Both the position numbers and the translations under genes were made by a program. The notes beneath the pieces were generated by a model. The model searched no databases and had not been told where the DNA came from. It saw nothing but the letters and a program-made list of their open reading frames with translations. This document shows positions 1 through 8,030 of a stretch of 10,078 nt of DNA, in pieces; the first letter of the stretch is position 1, and each line of letters starts with the position of its first letter. Where the stretch lies: positions 1 through 10,078 of the forward strand of contig CAMYJJ010000097.1 of assembly GCA_947258735.1 (NCBI GenBank), read 5' to 3'. This stretch comes from Thermodesulfovibrionia bacterium (GTDB taxonomy: Bacteria; Nitrospirota; Thermodesulfovibrionia; UBA6902).

Positions 1-159
1 CTGTTCATATGTTTAGTATTATAACACTGGGTGTTTATATGAATTATGTGAATACGTATTTATTATATATACAAAGAATTACAATAACATGCCGATAGCA
101 TTCATCTCTTTCTACGCATACATTTCCCTCCTGGTATCCAATTTCAGATTGTTCAAGCA
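1..159. other. AT-rich leader upstream of tamB
   Basis: This stretch has no credible gene. It is strongly AT-rich, especially at 40-90, and ends at the tamB start. A small imperfect hairpin can be drawn from 21-27 with 31-38 (loop TGG, one bulged T), but no T-run follows it, so it is not a convincing terminator. The AT-rich part could hold the promoter of the tamB operon. I found no clean -35/-10 pair and therefore call no promoter. The tamB frame is open upstream only as far as a TAA at 85-87, with no ATG, GTG or TTG between that stop and position 160. Confidence 0.5.
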
Positions 160-3100
160 ATGAGTGAAATGACGCGAAAAAAATCAAAATTCTGGAAGTT
201 TCTGGGCATAGCGCTTCTGATTTACGGCATTGTCTTCTTTCTTCTCAGAGGACCGTACCTTTCCAATTATTTTAAGAGGATTTTTGTCCCTGTCCTTGAA
301 AATCTTACAAGGGAAAGAATCATTATTGATAAGGCTGCTATTAACCTGTTCCCATTTTATCTGCAGGCAAAAGGATTTAAGATGTTTGACAAGGATGGAA
401 ACAGGCTGCTCTGGATATCCAAGACACGCTTATACATTGATGTTCTTGGTTTATTCTCAAAGGACATAAGAATAAGAAGATTTTATTTAAAGGAGCCGAG
501 GTTGACGGCAAATGAGGTTGATGTCAAACGGATAGCAGAAAATATAGAAACGTCTTTGTCAGGTGGAGTAAAAAAGCAGTTCAAGGTTTCTTTGAAAGGG
601 ATCAAGCTCATCAATGGAATGATCGACTACAAGGACAGGGATGGAAAGGCTGGTATATCGGTAAGGGGAATGTTTTTTGATCTGGTGCCGAAATGGAGAA
701 GTTCAAGGGCAGAACTGGAACTGAATGATTTTACGGCACGACTGCCCGCCGGATCGGAATTAAAGGGTGAAGTTGCAGCCAAGATAAGGATCACAGATGT
801 TAATATTGATATTTCCAGATTGCAGGTGAGAACTCCGAAATCAACCCTGAAACTGGATGGGGATATAAACAGGACCTCTGATTGGGCAGTGACAGGAGGG
901 GAGCTTTCTGTACAGGCCCGGGTTGACGGCACTCTGAATCTTGCAGAAAAAAACGGTTCCCGATGGCCCGACGTTCAATTGGAACTTGCTACAGACAGCT
1001 GGTTTCATCTTGAATCATTAATGGAAGTGCTTCATGTTGATAAACAGGTCACTGGTAAACTCGCTGCCCAGGGTCTCATCACAGGGGTGTATCCTGATAT
1101 ACAGGGAAAAGGGAAAGCGACCCTTGACAACGCTGTCATTGAAGGACTGCCAATTGATGATGTGAGAGGAAATATATCATATCAAAAGAAAAAATTTGCC
1201 CTTCAGGAATTTACTGCGAAAACATATGGAGGAAACCTGGAGGGTGATGCGTTTCTCTTGTTACCTCATGGAGATTATCATGTTGATGCAACGGCCGACG
1301 GCGTGAGCAGTCCTGAGTTTCTCAAATATATACATTGGGAGCCTCCTATTCCAAAAGGTGAGGTGGGCGGCTCATTTCAGCTTGATCACGAGCATGGCAG
1401 GTGGATAGATATTATAGCTGATATCAATTATATGAACACATACGAGAGAGTGGGGAATATACTGGACAGAGTAATCTCTATCTGTACTGACCTTGATATG
1501 AAGGATAAAGTGATTGATCTCAGCAATACGGTGTTTACAACATCCGTGTCCGATCTGTACCTGAATGGTGAGGTAAATCTTAATACCGGCATACTAGGTC
1601 TTGAGCTGGAACTGCAAAGCAGGAATATATCTGATTTGACGGCTCCCTATTACGAGAGATTTATAGCACCTGCAAGCTTCCTGGGAAGAGCATCCGGGCC
1701 TGCAGAAAACGTTGATATAACAGGAACACTTGAAGCATATTCCGGAGATATTCATGGTATTCCCTTCACCTCTGGAACAGCTGATTTTATCTACAACAAA
1801 AAATCACTTTCTGTCAGCAGGCTGAGGATCATGCAGGGTGATGCTGAATATCATGTTACCGGATCTATCGATTTCAGAAAGGCCGATGAACTCTTCTCTT
1901 TTCTGGACCCTTATTACCGGGGTGAGGCAATGGTCAAGAACGCAGACATACACCCTTTTATCACTGCATCTTATAAAGAACTCCCCATAACAGCCCTTGC
2001 TGACGGAATCATAACATTTGAGGGTGATGCAGACTCATATACAGGAAAAGGGGATCTGCTGCTGAAAAATTGCGACGTGTATGATCAGAAACTGGATGAA
2101 GTAGGGGTAAAAACTACGTTTACACCTGAGGGCATGAATTTCTCTCCGGTCAGTGCCAAAAAGGGAAATGCTCAGATGAAAGCTGAGGGACAGCTGGATT
2201 TTAATAAGAAATACAGCATGACAGCCAGAATGGACAATACCAGAATAAGTGACATATACCTTTTTAACTGGGCCCCGTTTGATCTGCTGTTTGGAGCAGA
2301 CATTAAAGGGGCAGGTTCTATTGATGATCCTGAATTCAGCTTTGACATGGATGTTCTGGAAAGTACATACCTGAAAATCCAAGCAGGTGGGGGCAAAGTG
2401 ACAGGTAACCTCAGGGGAAGAGACCTGAAGATGAACGGGGTCTTGAAAGATGGACTGATCACGGCAGAGGCGGAAGTAGAACTTTTAGAGTTTCCCATAT
2501 GGTCCATGGATATGGCATTCAACAGGGGGAGGTATGAATTTATGGTAAAAGATATGTTTGCTGGTTCTCCAGATGACATAACCCTGTCACTGGAAGGCGG
2601 GATGAATATGGTGGGAAGGGGGCTGGAATTTTTATTGCAGTCTGAGGTGGGCTATATGGAGGTAAATGCTTTTGGATATAACCTCAAAAACAGCAGCAGT
2701 ATCGTATGGGAATATCTGGACGAGGAACTCAAGATTGTATCATTATCTTTATCCGGTGATGATGCAGAGGTAACTGTCGCTGGATCTGCAAAAATTGAAG
2801 ACAGTTACCGGCTTTCTCTTGATGGAGAATTGCGTGTTGCACCTCTTACGGGTATAAGTGAAAATATTGAGTCCTTGCGAGGGCAGGCTGATTTTGCTGT
2901 TGATGTGGGCGGACCATGGAATGCGCCTGAGTTCTCCGGGGTGGTACATATTGAAGATATTACCGCTGATTATTCTGATTTTCAATATATTATTGGACCT
3001 GCAAGCGGGACTGTTTATTTAAATAAGGACAGAATGTCTTTTGAGGCGCTTGATACAAAATTTGCCGGCGGATCAGTCATTATGTCAGGTGCAGGATTTT

Positions 3101-4071
3101 TTAAGGACCTCCTTCTTGACAGGCTGTATGTTTCTGCTGACATTATGGGTATCAAGGTCAGGCCTGCTGAAGGGGTAAGGGCGACATTAGATGGAAAGTT
3201 GTTCTATGGGACCTCTTCAAAGGGATCTAATATTACGGGCAATATAGAAATTGAAAAGGCGAAATATGAGAGAAGGACCGACTGGAGTGAATGGCTGATC
3301 GGTCTCAGGGAAGCCAGGGGAGGGAATGGTGAGTATCCGGCAGGATTAAAGGACACAGCCCTGAATATTAATATTCAGGGGACTGAAAACATTACCATAC
3401 AGAACAACCTCGCACGAAGTCCTGTGAGCATGTCGCTTAATTTAATAGGTACAGTATCAGATCCGGGCATTATCGGAAGGTTTGAATCGGACGAGGGTAC
3501 GATATACTTCAGGGGAAATGAGTTCAGGATACTTGAAGGAAGCAGCATAGACCTCGTGGATCCTGAGGGAATTGTTCCTTTGTTTCATATTCTGGCCGAT
3601 ACCTATAGAAATAATTATTACATCAGGTTGTCGCTGGACGGGACTACTGAAAATATATCATTATCCCTGTTTTCTGACCCACCCCTTTCTGAAGAAGACA
3701 TTCTCTCACTGTTGACCTTTGGCCAGCTGAGCAAGGAAACGAAAGGGCTTGAGGGCGGTATCGCAGCCAGTGAAGCAACAGCCCTTCTTACAGGAGGGTT
3801 TCAAAAAGAGGTGGAATATATTACAGGATTTGAGCGGTTCGAAATAGAGCCGCACACCACTACCGAAGGTGCCTTCAGTCCCAAGGTGACCATCGGAAAG
3901 AGAATGCTTGAAGACAGGATATTTGTGATATATTCGCGTGCCATCGGCACTGCTGAAGAGCAGGTTGTTAAAGTTGAGTATAAACTGGACAAGAACCTGT
4001 TTCTTGTTGGATCAAGAGATGAAATAGGAAGTACGGGTCTGGACATTAAATACAGGTTTGAATTTAAGTAA
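160..4071 (+). CDS. tamB: TamB-family inner-membrane-anchored translocation and assembly protein (DUF490)
   Basis: TamB is a long envelope protein anchored in the inner membrane that reaches across the periplasm. With an Omp85 partner it supports outer-membrane protein assembly, and the family is also implicated in phospholipid transport to the outer membrane. The 1303-residue product is of normal family length. It has a basic N-terminus and one membrane segment at about residues 12-29. A very long beta-rich middle follows, of the AsmA/TamB type, with repeated short strands and no enzymatic motif. A typical TamB C-terminal domain occupies roughly residues 1065-1303; recognisable pieces are ESDEGTIYFRGNEF near 1109-1122 and DPPLSEEDILSLLTFG at 1173-1188. 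The ATG at 160 is the first start after the upstream in-frame stop, but it lacks a good Shine-Dalgarno sequence; the ATG at 169 is an alternative. The stop codon abuts the next gene, which encodes an Omp85 protein. This is a recurrent pairing that strengthens the call. Confidence 0.93.
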   Translation: MSEMTRKKSKFWKFLGIALLIYGIVFFLLRGPYLSNYFKRIFVPVLENLTRERIIIDKAAINLFPFYLQAKGFKMFDKDGNRLLWISKTRLYIDVLGLFSKDIRIRRFYLKEPRLTANEVDVKRIAENIETSLSGGVKKQFKVSLKGIKLINGMIDYKDRDGKAGISVRGMFFDLVPKWRSSRAELELNDFTARLPAGSELKGEVAAKIRITDVNIDISRLQVRTPKSTLKLDGDINRTSDWAVTGGELSVQARVDGTLNLAEKNGSRWPDVQLELATDSWFHLESLMEVLHVDKQVTGKLAAQGLITGVYPDIQGKGKATLDNAVIEGLPIDDVRGNISYQKKKFALQEFTAKTYGGNLEGDAFLLLPHGDYHVDATADGVSSPEFLKYIHWEPPIPKGEVGGSFQLDHEHGRWIDIIADINYMNTYERVGNILDRVISICTDLDMKDKVIDLSNTVFTTSVSDLYLNGEVNLNTGILGLELELQSRNISDLTAPYYERFIAPASFLGRASGPAENVDITGTLEAYSGDIHGIPFTSGTADFIYNKKSLSVSRLRIMQGDAEYHVTGSIDFRKADELFSFLDPYYRGEAMVKNADIHPFITASYKELPITALADGIITFEGDADSYTGKGDLLLKNCDVYDQKLDEVGVKTTFTPEGMNFSPVSAKKGNAQMKAEGQLDFNKKYSMTARMDNTRISDIYLFNWAPFDLLFGADIKGAGSIDDPEFSFDMDVLESTYLKIQAGGGKVTGNLRGRDLKMNGVLKDGLITAEAEVELLEFPIWSMDMAFNRGRYEFMVKDMFAGSPDDITLSLEGGMNMVGRGLEFLLQSEVGYMEVNAFGYNLKNSSSIVWEYLDEELKIVSLSLSGDDAEVTVAGSAKIEDSYRLSLDGELRVAPLTGISENIESLRGQADFAVDVGGPWNAPEFSGVVHIEDITADYSDFQYIIGPASGTVYLNKDRMSFEALDTKFAGGSVIMSGAGFFKDLLLDRLYVSADIMGIKVRPAEGVRATLDGKLFYGTSSKGSNITGNIEIEKAKYERRTDWSEWLIGLREARGGNGEYPAGLKDTALNINIQGTENITIQNNLARSPVSMSLNLIGTVSDPGIIGRFESDEGTIYFRGNEFRILEGSSIDLVDPEGIVPLFHILADTYRNNYYIRLSLDGTTENISLSLFSDPPLSEEDILSLLTFGQLSKETKGLEGGIAASEATALLTGGFQKEVEYITGFERFEIEPHTTTEGAFSPKVTIGKRMLEDRIFVIYSRAIGTAEEQVVKVEYKLDKNLFLVGSRDEIGSTGLDIKYRFEFK

Positions 4072-6837
4072 ATGATTCACATTAATCATAAAGCTCAGAC
4101 AGCAGAGCGTTCAAAGATACATTTTCACAACAGCGCCCGTCTGTGCAGGTTTCACGTCATGTTTTTTATCGCTGTGATGATTGTGCTCGGCATATCTGTC
4201 ATGTGTCCTTCCGGGGCATATGCAAATGAAGGCGGGATTATTAAAGAAATAGAGATCACCGGATTGAGCACGATAAGCCGGGAAGAGATGCTTTATCTTC
4301 TAAACATGAAACAAGGGGACCGGCTGGACAGGGACAAACTAAGATCAGGTTTAAAAAGGACATTTAAGAAAGGGGTATTTCTTGATCTGCAGGTTATGTC
4401 TGAACCAGTGAAAGAAGGGGTGAAGTTAACGTTTGTTGTCAAAGAAGTTCCTGTAGTAAACAAGGTCACTTTTGAAGGAATCGAACATATTCGAAAGCAG
4501 GACATTGAAAAGGAGTTTATGTTTGAAAAAGGTGATTATTTCAGGGAGGAAATCGTTGAAAAGGCAAGGGCAAAATTGATCAAATATTATCAAAATAGAG
4601 GGTATCCGGAGGCAGAAATTAAAATTTTCAGTTCAGGTGAAGACATCCATAAATCAGTTGATCTGCATGTTGATATAGAACAGGGAACGCCGCTGATAGT
4701 CAAAAACATAAATGTTCCTCCCGATGCTGAGTTATTCATAAGAATGGTCAGAGGAGATGTATTTGACAGGGAAAGACTTGAAAGAGATATGGAAAAACTG
4801 AGAAAGCATTATAAAAAGGAAAAACATATCAATCCCACCGTCGGACCTTACCGGTTTGTTGATGGAACCCTGGATATTCCTGTTGATCCGGGATCCCGGC
4901 TTCATATCGAATTCAAAAACAATAAGGTGTTCAGATCAAAGAGATTGAGTAAGGAAGTCCCTTTCCTGGAGAATGAGGAAGTATCAGATGAAGCTGTGTC
5001 TGAAACGGTTAACAGGATCAATAAGCTCTATCTTGGCAAAGGGTATTATAACGCCCAGGTTGCAGCAGGAATAGAACGAAGTGAAGACATGGTGAATGTA
5101 TCTTTTCTCATCTTTGAAGGAGAAAAAGTCCTGTTAAAGAATGTATATATAAATACTGAACAGGTTGATCGCAAAACGGTTATGAAGATCATCCCTTTTA
5201 ATGAGGGGGACCCTTACAATGATAATCTGCTGGAAACGGCTAACGATGACCTGGAAAGGTTTTACCATGCCCTTGGGTATCTTCAGTTTGAGGTCAAGGA
5301 CGTTAAAAAGCAGTTTAGTGATGATGGTAGAGAAGTAAGTATTGAGTTTGACATCCATGAAGGCCCGCAGACAAGAATAGTTTCCATTGAAATAAAGGGG
5401 AACACGGAGCTGTCTCAGCCAAGGATCAGATGGTCTTTACAGCTTGAGAAAGGAGACCCTTACAATGACATGGATATTGGTGACGCCAGATACAGAGTGC
5501 TGGCACTGTATAGAAGTAAAGGGTATCTGGATGCTGATGTGGAAGTAAACAGTGTAATGGAGGGTGATAATGCAGCGGTTGTATTTACCATTGCTGAAAA
5601 CAGACCATCGATTATCGGGAAGATCATTATCAGGGGCAATAAAAAAACACATACATCCATCATTGAAAGGGAGTTTACCGTGAGAGAAGGGGACCCGTAT
5701 GATCAGCAGGAAATTACACGGATCAGGCAGCGGTTATACAAACTTGGGATATTCAGTGAAGTTACCATCAATATGATGGATAGAGATGATGATAATAAAA
5801 TTATCAGAGATGTACTGGTGTCTGTTGTGGAAGGCAAGGCCGGCACAGTTGAGGTGGCCGTGGGATATGGAGATTATGAGGAGTTGAGAGGGTCATTTGA
5901 TATAAGCTACCGCAACCTTGGAGGGTTGAGCAGACAGGTAGGTTTCCGCACTGAGCTCAGCTCAGTAGAAAAGAGGTATGTCCTGAATTTTGTTGAACCC
6001 TGGTTTTTTAAGGTGAGAAACCTTCCTTTGAAAATGTTTCTCATGAAGGAAGAGATCAGATCATTAAATGTGGAAACGCGAGATATTCTCTACAGGATCG
6101 ATAAGTTCAGTTTTATTGCTGGTTTTGAAAAAGAACTGATCAATGGCTTACGCGTAGGATTAAACTATGAATACTCGTTTACCGATACGTCTGATGTTCA
6201 GCCCGGTATCATTCTCAGCAAGGAAGATACCGGTACTCTGGGGATAGGAAGTGTATCTCCGTCAATATTTTATGATAACAGGGACAATCCATTTGATCCG
6301 ACATCAGGGTCTCTTCATGGCATTGTCATGAAATTTGCATCACAGGCATTTTTGTCAGATACTGAATTTATAAAAGCATCATTTCAGAGTTCCTGGTATC
6401 ATCAATTAAAAGAAGGTATTGTATTTGCGTTTTCCGTTAAAGGGGGAGCTGCCTACAGTTTTGAAGGTTCCACTGAAGTACCACTTATTGAGAGATATTT
6501 TCTCGGAGGAAGAAGTACGGTGAGGGGTTACAGCAATGATGCACTGGGACCTAAAGGCATAGATGGCAATCCAACAGGGGGTAATATATTTGCTCTATTA
6601 AATGGTGAATTCAGATTTTCTCTCTGGAGAGGAATTGGTGTGGTTGCATTTGCAGACAGCGGTAATGTCTGGAATGCAGCAGACAATATTTCCACTGTGC
6701 TGAGACACACGATTGGCGGAGGGCTCAGATACAGCACTCCTGTCGGTCCGGTAAGAGTGGATTATGGATATAAACTGAGCAGGGAATCAGACGAAAGCGA
6801 AGGCGAGTTCCATTTCAGCTTTGGGCATGCCTTTTAA
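4072..6837 (+). CDS. bamA: Omp85-family outer membrane assembly factor, BamA-like, about seven POTRA repeats
   Basis: This is an outer-membrane beta-barrel insertase: periplasmic POTRA domains receive unfolded barrel proteins and the C-terminal barrel inserts them. Residues 30-51 form a signal peptide ending AYA before N52, behind an unusually long, basic n-region. POTRA-like repeats can be placed at about 56-125, 126-207, 208-276, 277-353, 354-434, 435-513 and 514-591. The last four are clearest, each with a GDPY/GYY/GYL-type turn. The barrel is about 592-921, with the lid-loop motif VRGY at 817-820, and ends in an aromatic beta-signal with terminal Phe. E. coli BamA has five POTRAs and TamA three, so this protein is longer than either. 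It starts on the base after the tamB stop, which implies translational coupling; ATG 4159 is an alternative start, but it would remove the basic n-region. It could be the cell's general BamA or a TamB-dedicated paralogue; the window does not decide. Confidence 0.92.
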   Translation: MIHINHKAQTAERSKIHFHNSARLCRFHVMFFIAVMIVLGISVMCPSGAYANEGGIIKEIEITGLSTISREEMLYLLNMKQGDRLDRDKLRSGLKRTFKKGVFLDLQVMSEPVKEGVKLTFVVKEVPVVNKVTFEGIEHIRKQDIEKEFMFEKGDYFREEIVEKARAKLIKYYQNRGYPEAEIKIFSSGEDIHKSVDLHVDIEQGTPLIVKNINVPPDAELFIRMVRGDVFDRERLERDMEKLRKHYKKEKHINPTVGPYRFVDGTLDIPVDPGSRLHIEFKNNKVFRSKRLSKEVPFLENEEVSDEAVSETVNRINKLYLGKGYYNAQVAAGIERSEDMVNVSFLIFEGEKVLLKNVYINTEQVDRKTVMKIIPFNEGDPYNDNLLETANDDLERFYHALGYLQFEVKDVKKQFSDDGREVSIEFDIHEGPQTRIVSIEIKGNTELSQPRIRWSLQLEKGDPYNDMDIGDARYRVLALYRSKGYLDADVEVNSVMEGDNAAVVFTIAENRPSIIGKIIIRGNKKTHTSIIEREFTVREGDPYDQQEITRIRQRLYKLGIFSEVTINMMDRDDDNKIIRDVLVSVVEGKAGTVEVAVGYGDYEELRGSFDISYRNLGGLSRQVGFRTELSSVEKRYVLNFVEPWFFKVRNLPLKMFLMKEEIRSLNVETRDILYRIDKFSFIAGFEKELINGLRVGLNYEYSFTDTSDVQPGIILSKEDTGTLGIGSVSPSIFYDNRDNPFDPTSGSLHGIVMKFASQAFLSDTEFIKASFQSSWYHQLKEGIVFAFSVKGGAAYSFEGSTEVPLIERYFLGGRSTVRGYSNDALGPKGIDGNPTGGNIFALLNGEFRFSLWRGIGVVAFADSGNVWNAADNISTVLRHTIGGGLRYSTPVGPVRVDYGYKLSRESDESEGEFHFSFGHAF

Positions 6838-6846
6838 TATGGAAAG

Positions 6847-6902
6847 AAGAAGTAAGAAGTAAGAGGTAAGAAATAAGAAATAAGAAATAAGAAATAAGAA
6901 AT
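6847..6902 (+). repeat. Heptanucleotide tandem array, AAGAAAT type, 8 units
   Basis: Eight consecutive 7-bp units begin 9 bp after the bamA stop. Units 1 and 2 read AAGAAGT, unit 3 AAGAGGT and units 4-8 AAGAAAT. The sequence is all purine except for one T per unit. Variation is polar: the degenerate copies lie at the bamA side and the identical copies at the far side, as expected if the array grew by slippage at one end. Each unit junction creates a TAA. Because 7 is not a multiple of 3, stops occur in all three forward frames within about 21 bases. The array sits between bamA and the broken chaperone gene, inside a presumed operon. Confidence 0.93.
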
Positions 6903-6937
6903 GGTGCATTATATATTTTATAATTGAAAAAGTTAAG

Positions 6938-7474
6938 ATGAAGAAAATAAAAGATTGTATGTTAATAGGCAGTTTGCTTCTTACTTTTTACTTCATACAT
7001 CCCTATTCAGCAAATGCCGAGTTGCTTGAGAGAATCGTCGCTATAGTAAATGATGATGTAATTTTGCAGAGCGAATTTTTCAAGGCCTTTGAGGCTGCCA
7101 GCGAATATAATCCTGATGTTATGGAGGCAGATGTTCTTGATGAAATGATAAACAGGCTGCTTTTATTGAAAGAAGCAAGGAAGTTAAGGCTCACGAGCTC
7201 TGATGATGATCAGGGGATAGCCAAGGGGGACAATATCATTTTTAAATAATTTATAGATATAAGTTTAAAAGGGTTTATACACGTTCCATATGAGGATATC
7301 GAGTATTATTATTATCAAAATAAAGACGGCTATTCGAACAGGGATTTTTTTGATGCCAGAAATGAAATAGAAGAATATCTCATTGAACAGGAATTAAATA
7401 TGAAATTGACTGAATATATTCATGAGCTGAGACAGAAAGCATACATAAGAATCCAGCTGGGAACAGACATGTAA
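6938..7474 (+). pseudogene. SurA-like periplasmic chaperone (no PPIase domain), interrupted by in-frame TAA at 7247-7249
   Basis: The first 103 codons give a signal peptide (residues 1-27, ending SANA) and then the hallmark N-terminal segment of SurA-type chaperones: ERIVAIVNDDVILQSEF at 31-47, followed by helices ending in NRLLLLKEARKLRL. A TAA at 7247-7249 stops this frame. The same frame then stays open for 74 codons to a TAA at 7472-7474. That part reads as the missing C-terminal half of the same domain: FIHVPYEDIEYYY, then EIEEYLIEQELN, then ELRQKAYIRIQL. Joined, the product would be about 178 residues, a short SurA-type holdase without the parvulin domain. One base change (for example GAA to TAA) would explain the break. 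It may be a recent pseudogene, a sequencing error or, less likely, read-through. Its position after tamB and bamA fits a role escorting outer-membrane proteins. No strong Shine-Dalgarno precedes the ATG. Confidence 0.8.
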
Positions 7475-7480
7475 TCATTA

Positions 7481-7508
7481 ATGTCAAATGTCAAAATCAA
7501 AATGTCAA
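7481..7508 (+). repeat. Degenerate heptanucleotide array, ATGTCAA type, between convergent genes
   Basis: Four units lie in 7-bp register, starting 6 bp after the stop of the chaperone pseudogene: ATGTCAA at 7481 and 7488, a degraded AATCAAA at 7495, and ATGTCAA again at 7502. The same motif recurs inverted on the right side of the spacer, as TTTGACA at 7543 and 7557, which are exactly 14 bp apart. The spacer between the two convergent gene blocks is therefore built largely from copies of one heptamer in both orientations. On the minus strand each intact unit contains a TGA, 3' of the GNAT gene. Confidence 0.75.
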
Positions 7509-7549
7509 ATCAATTTTTGAAATTGTATCATTAGGGCATTTATTTGACA
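7503..7549. terminator. Possible bidirectional hairpin between convergent genes
   Basis: TGTCAAAT at 7503-7510 is the exact inverted copy of ATTTGACA at 7542-7549. It could form an 8-bp stem around a loop of about 31 bases in either transcript. Further inverted copies (left 7482 and 7489, right 7557) allow alternative pairings. The location between convergent genes suits a shared transcription end. However, the stem is AT-rich, the loop is long and there is no clean T-run, so it is not a textbook intrinsic terminator. Confidence 0.3.
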
Positions 7550-7567
7550 CTGGAGCTTTGACACCGG

Positions 7568-8023
7568 TCATTTCAGTTTCTTTAAGACAGCAGATTCATC
7601 GCAGTCAGGGAACTTATGGCACTTGAGACATTCCCCCCATATTTTATGGGGAAGAGAATTTTTATCTATGTCATCAAATCCTAATTCTTTGAAATAGTCC
7701 GGTCTGTACGTAAGTGCGAACACTTTTTTGACTCCCAGTTTTTTTGCCTCGCTGAGACAGTTTCTGATCAGTTTTTTCCCGATTCCCTGACGCTGATATT
7801 TTTTTGATACAGATACAGATCTGATCTCGGCAAGGTCATCCCATAAAATATGCAGAGCAGCAGTACCGGTTAAAGAGTCATCGGTAAAGCAGACATAAAA
7901 ATCCCGTATGTTTTCATAAATCTCATTTAACGACCGGGGCAGCATGTCTTCCTTTCTGGCAAATTTGTTTATAAGGGAATGTATGTCCTTTGCATCCTTA
8001 AGAGAGGCTTTTCGAAATGTCAT
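7568..8023 (-). CDS. GNAT-family N-acetyltransferase, probable short-form N-acetylglutamate synthase
   Basis: This is a single-domain GNAT acetyltransferase that transfers acetyl from acetyl-CoA to an amine. It has 151 residues from the ATG at 8023. The acetyl-CoA loop QRQGIG lies at residues 77-82, after the strand AEIRSVSV at 65-72. The MLPRSLNEIYENIRDF segment (27-42) and the cysteine tail (Cys132, Cys135, Cys141, ending FPDCDE) resemble the short stand-alone proteins usually annotated as N-acetylglutamate synthase, the first step of arginine synthesis. Substrate is inferred from that resemblance only. A longer frame begins at 8110, but its first 29 residues overlap the phosphatase gene and show no GNAT character. 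Starting at 8023 leaves a 7-bp gap from the phosphatase stop, suggesting coupled translation as the last gene of the minus-strand operon. Confidence 0.8.
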   Translation of the reverse strand: MTFRKASLKDAKDIHSLINKFARKEDMLPRSLNEIYENIRDFYVCFTDDSLTGTAALHILWDDLAEIRSVSVSKKYQRQGIGKKLIRNCLSEAKKLGVKKVFALTYRPDYFKELGFDDIDKNSLPHKIWGECLKCHKFPDCDESAVLKKLK

Positions 8024-8030
8024 ATTGTCT

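Noticed and set aside
21..38. Hairpin as terminator of an upstream gene
   Set aside because: The stem has a bulge and no T-run follows; the upstream gene is not visible.
117..132. Perfect AGGAGG on the minus strand followed by two ATGs
   Set aside because: Both starts hit a stop within five codons, so there is no gene; the match is probably chance.
627..932. Antisense open frames inside tamB and bamA (also 2035-2382, 2172-2579, 2749-2985, 3801-4046, 5134-5358)
   Set aside because: They lie wholly within well-supported genes, have low-complexity composition and show no domain or start signal; they are shadows of the real frames.
6919..6924. TATAAT box before the chaperone gene (another on the minus strand at 9014-9019 before ppx)
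   Set aside because: Neither has a recognisable -35 at 16-18 bp, and such hexamers are expected by chance in AT-rich spacers.
7247..7249. Recoded stop (selenocysteine or pyrrolysine) in the chaperone gene
   Set aside because: The codon is TAA, not TGA or TAG, and normal genes here end in TAA; a nonsense mutation or sequence error is simpler.
7482..7563. TTGACA hexamers in both orientations as -35 promoter elements
   Set aside because: No -10-like hexamer lies about 17 bp downstream of any copy; they are simply the repeat unit.
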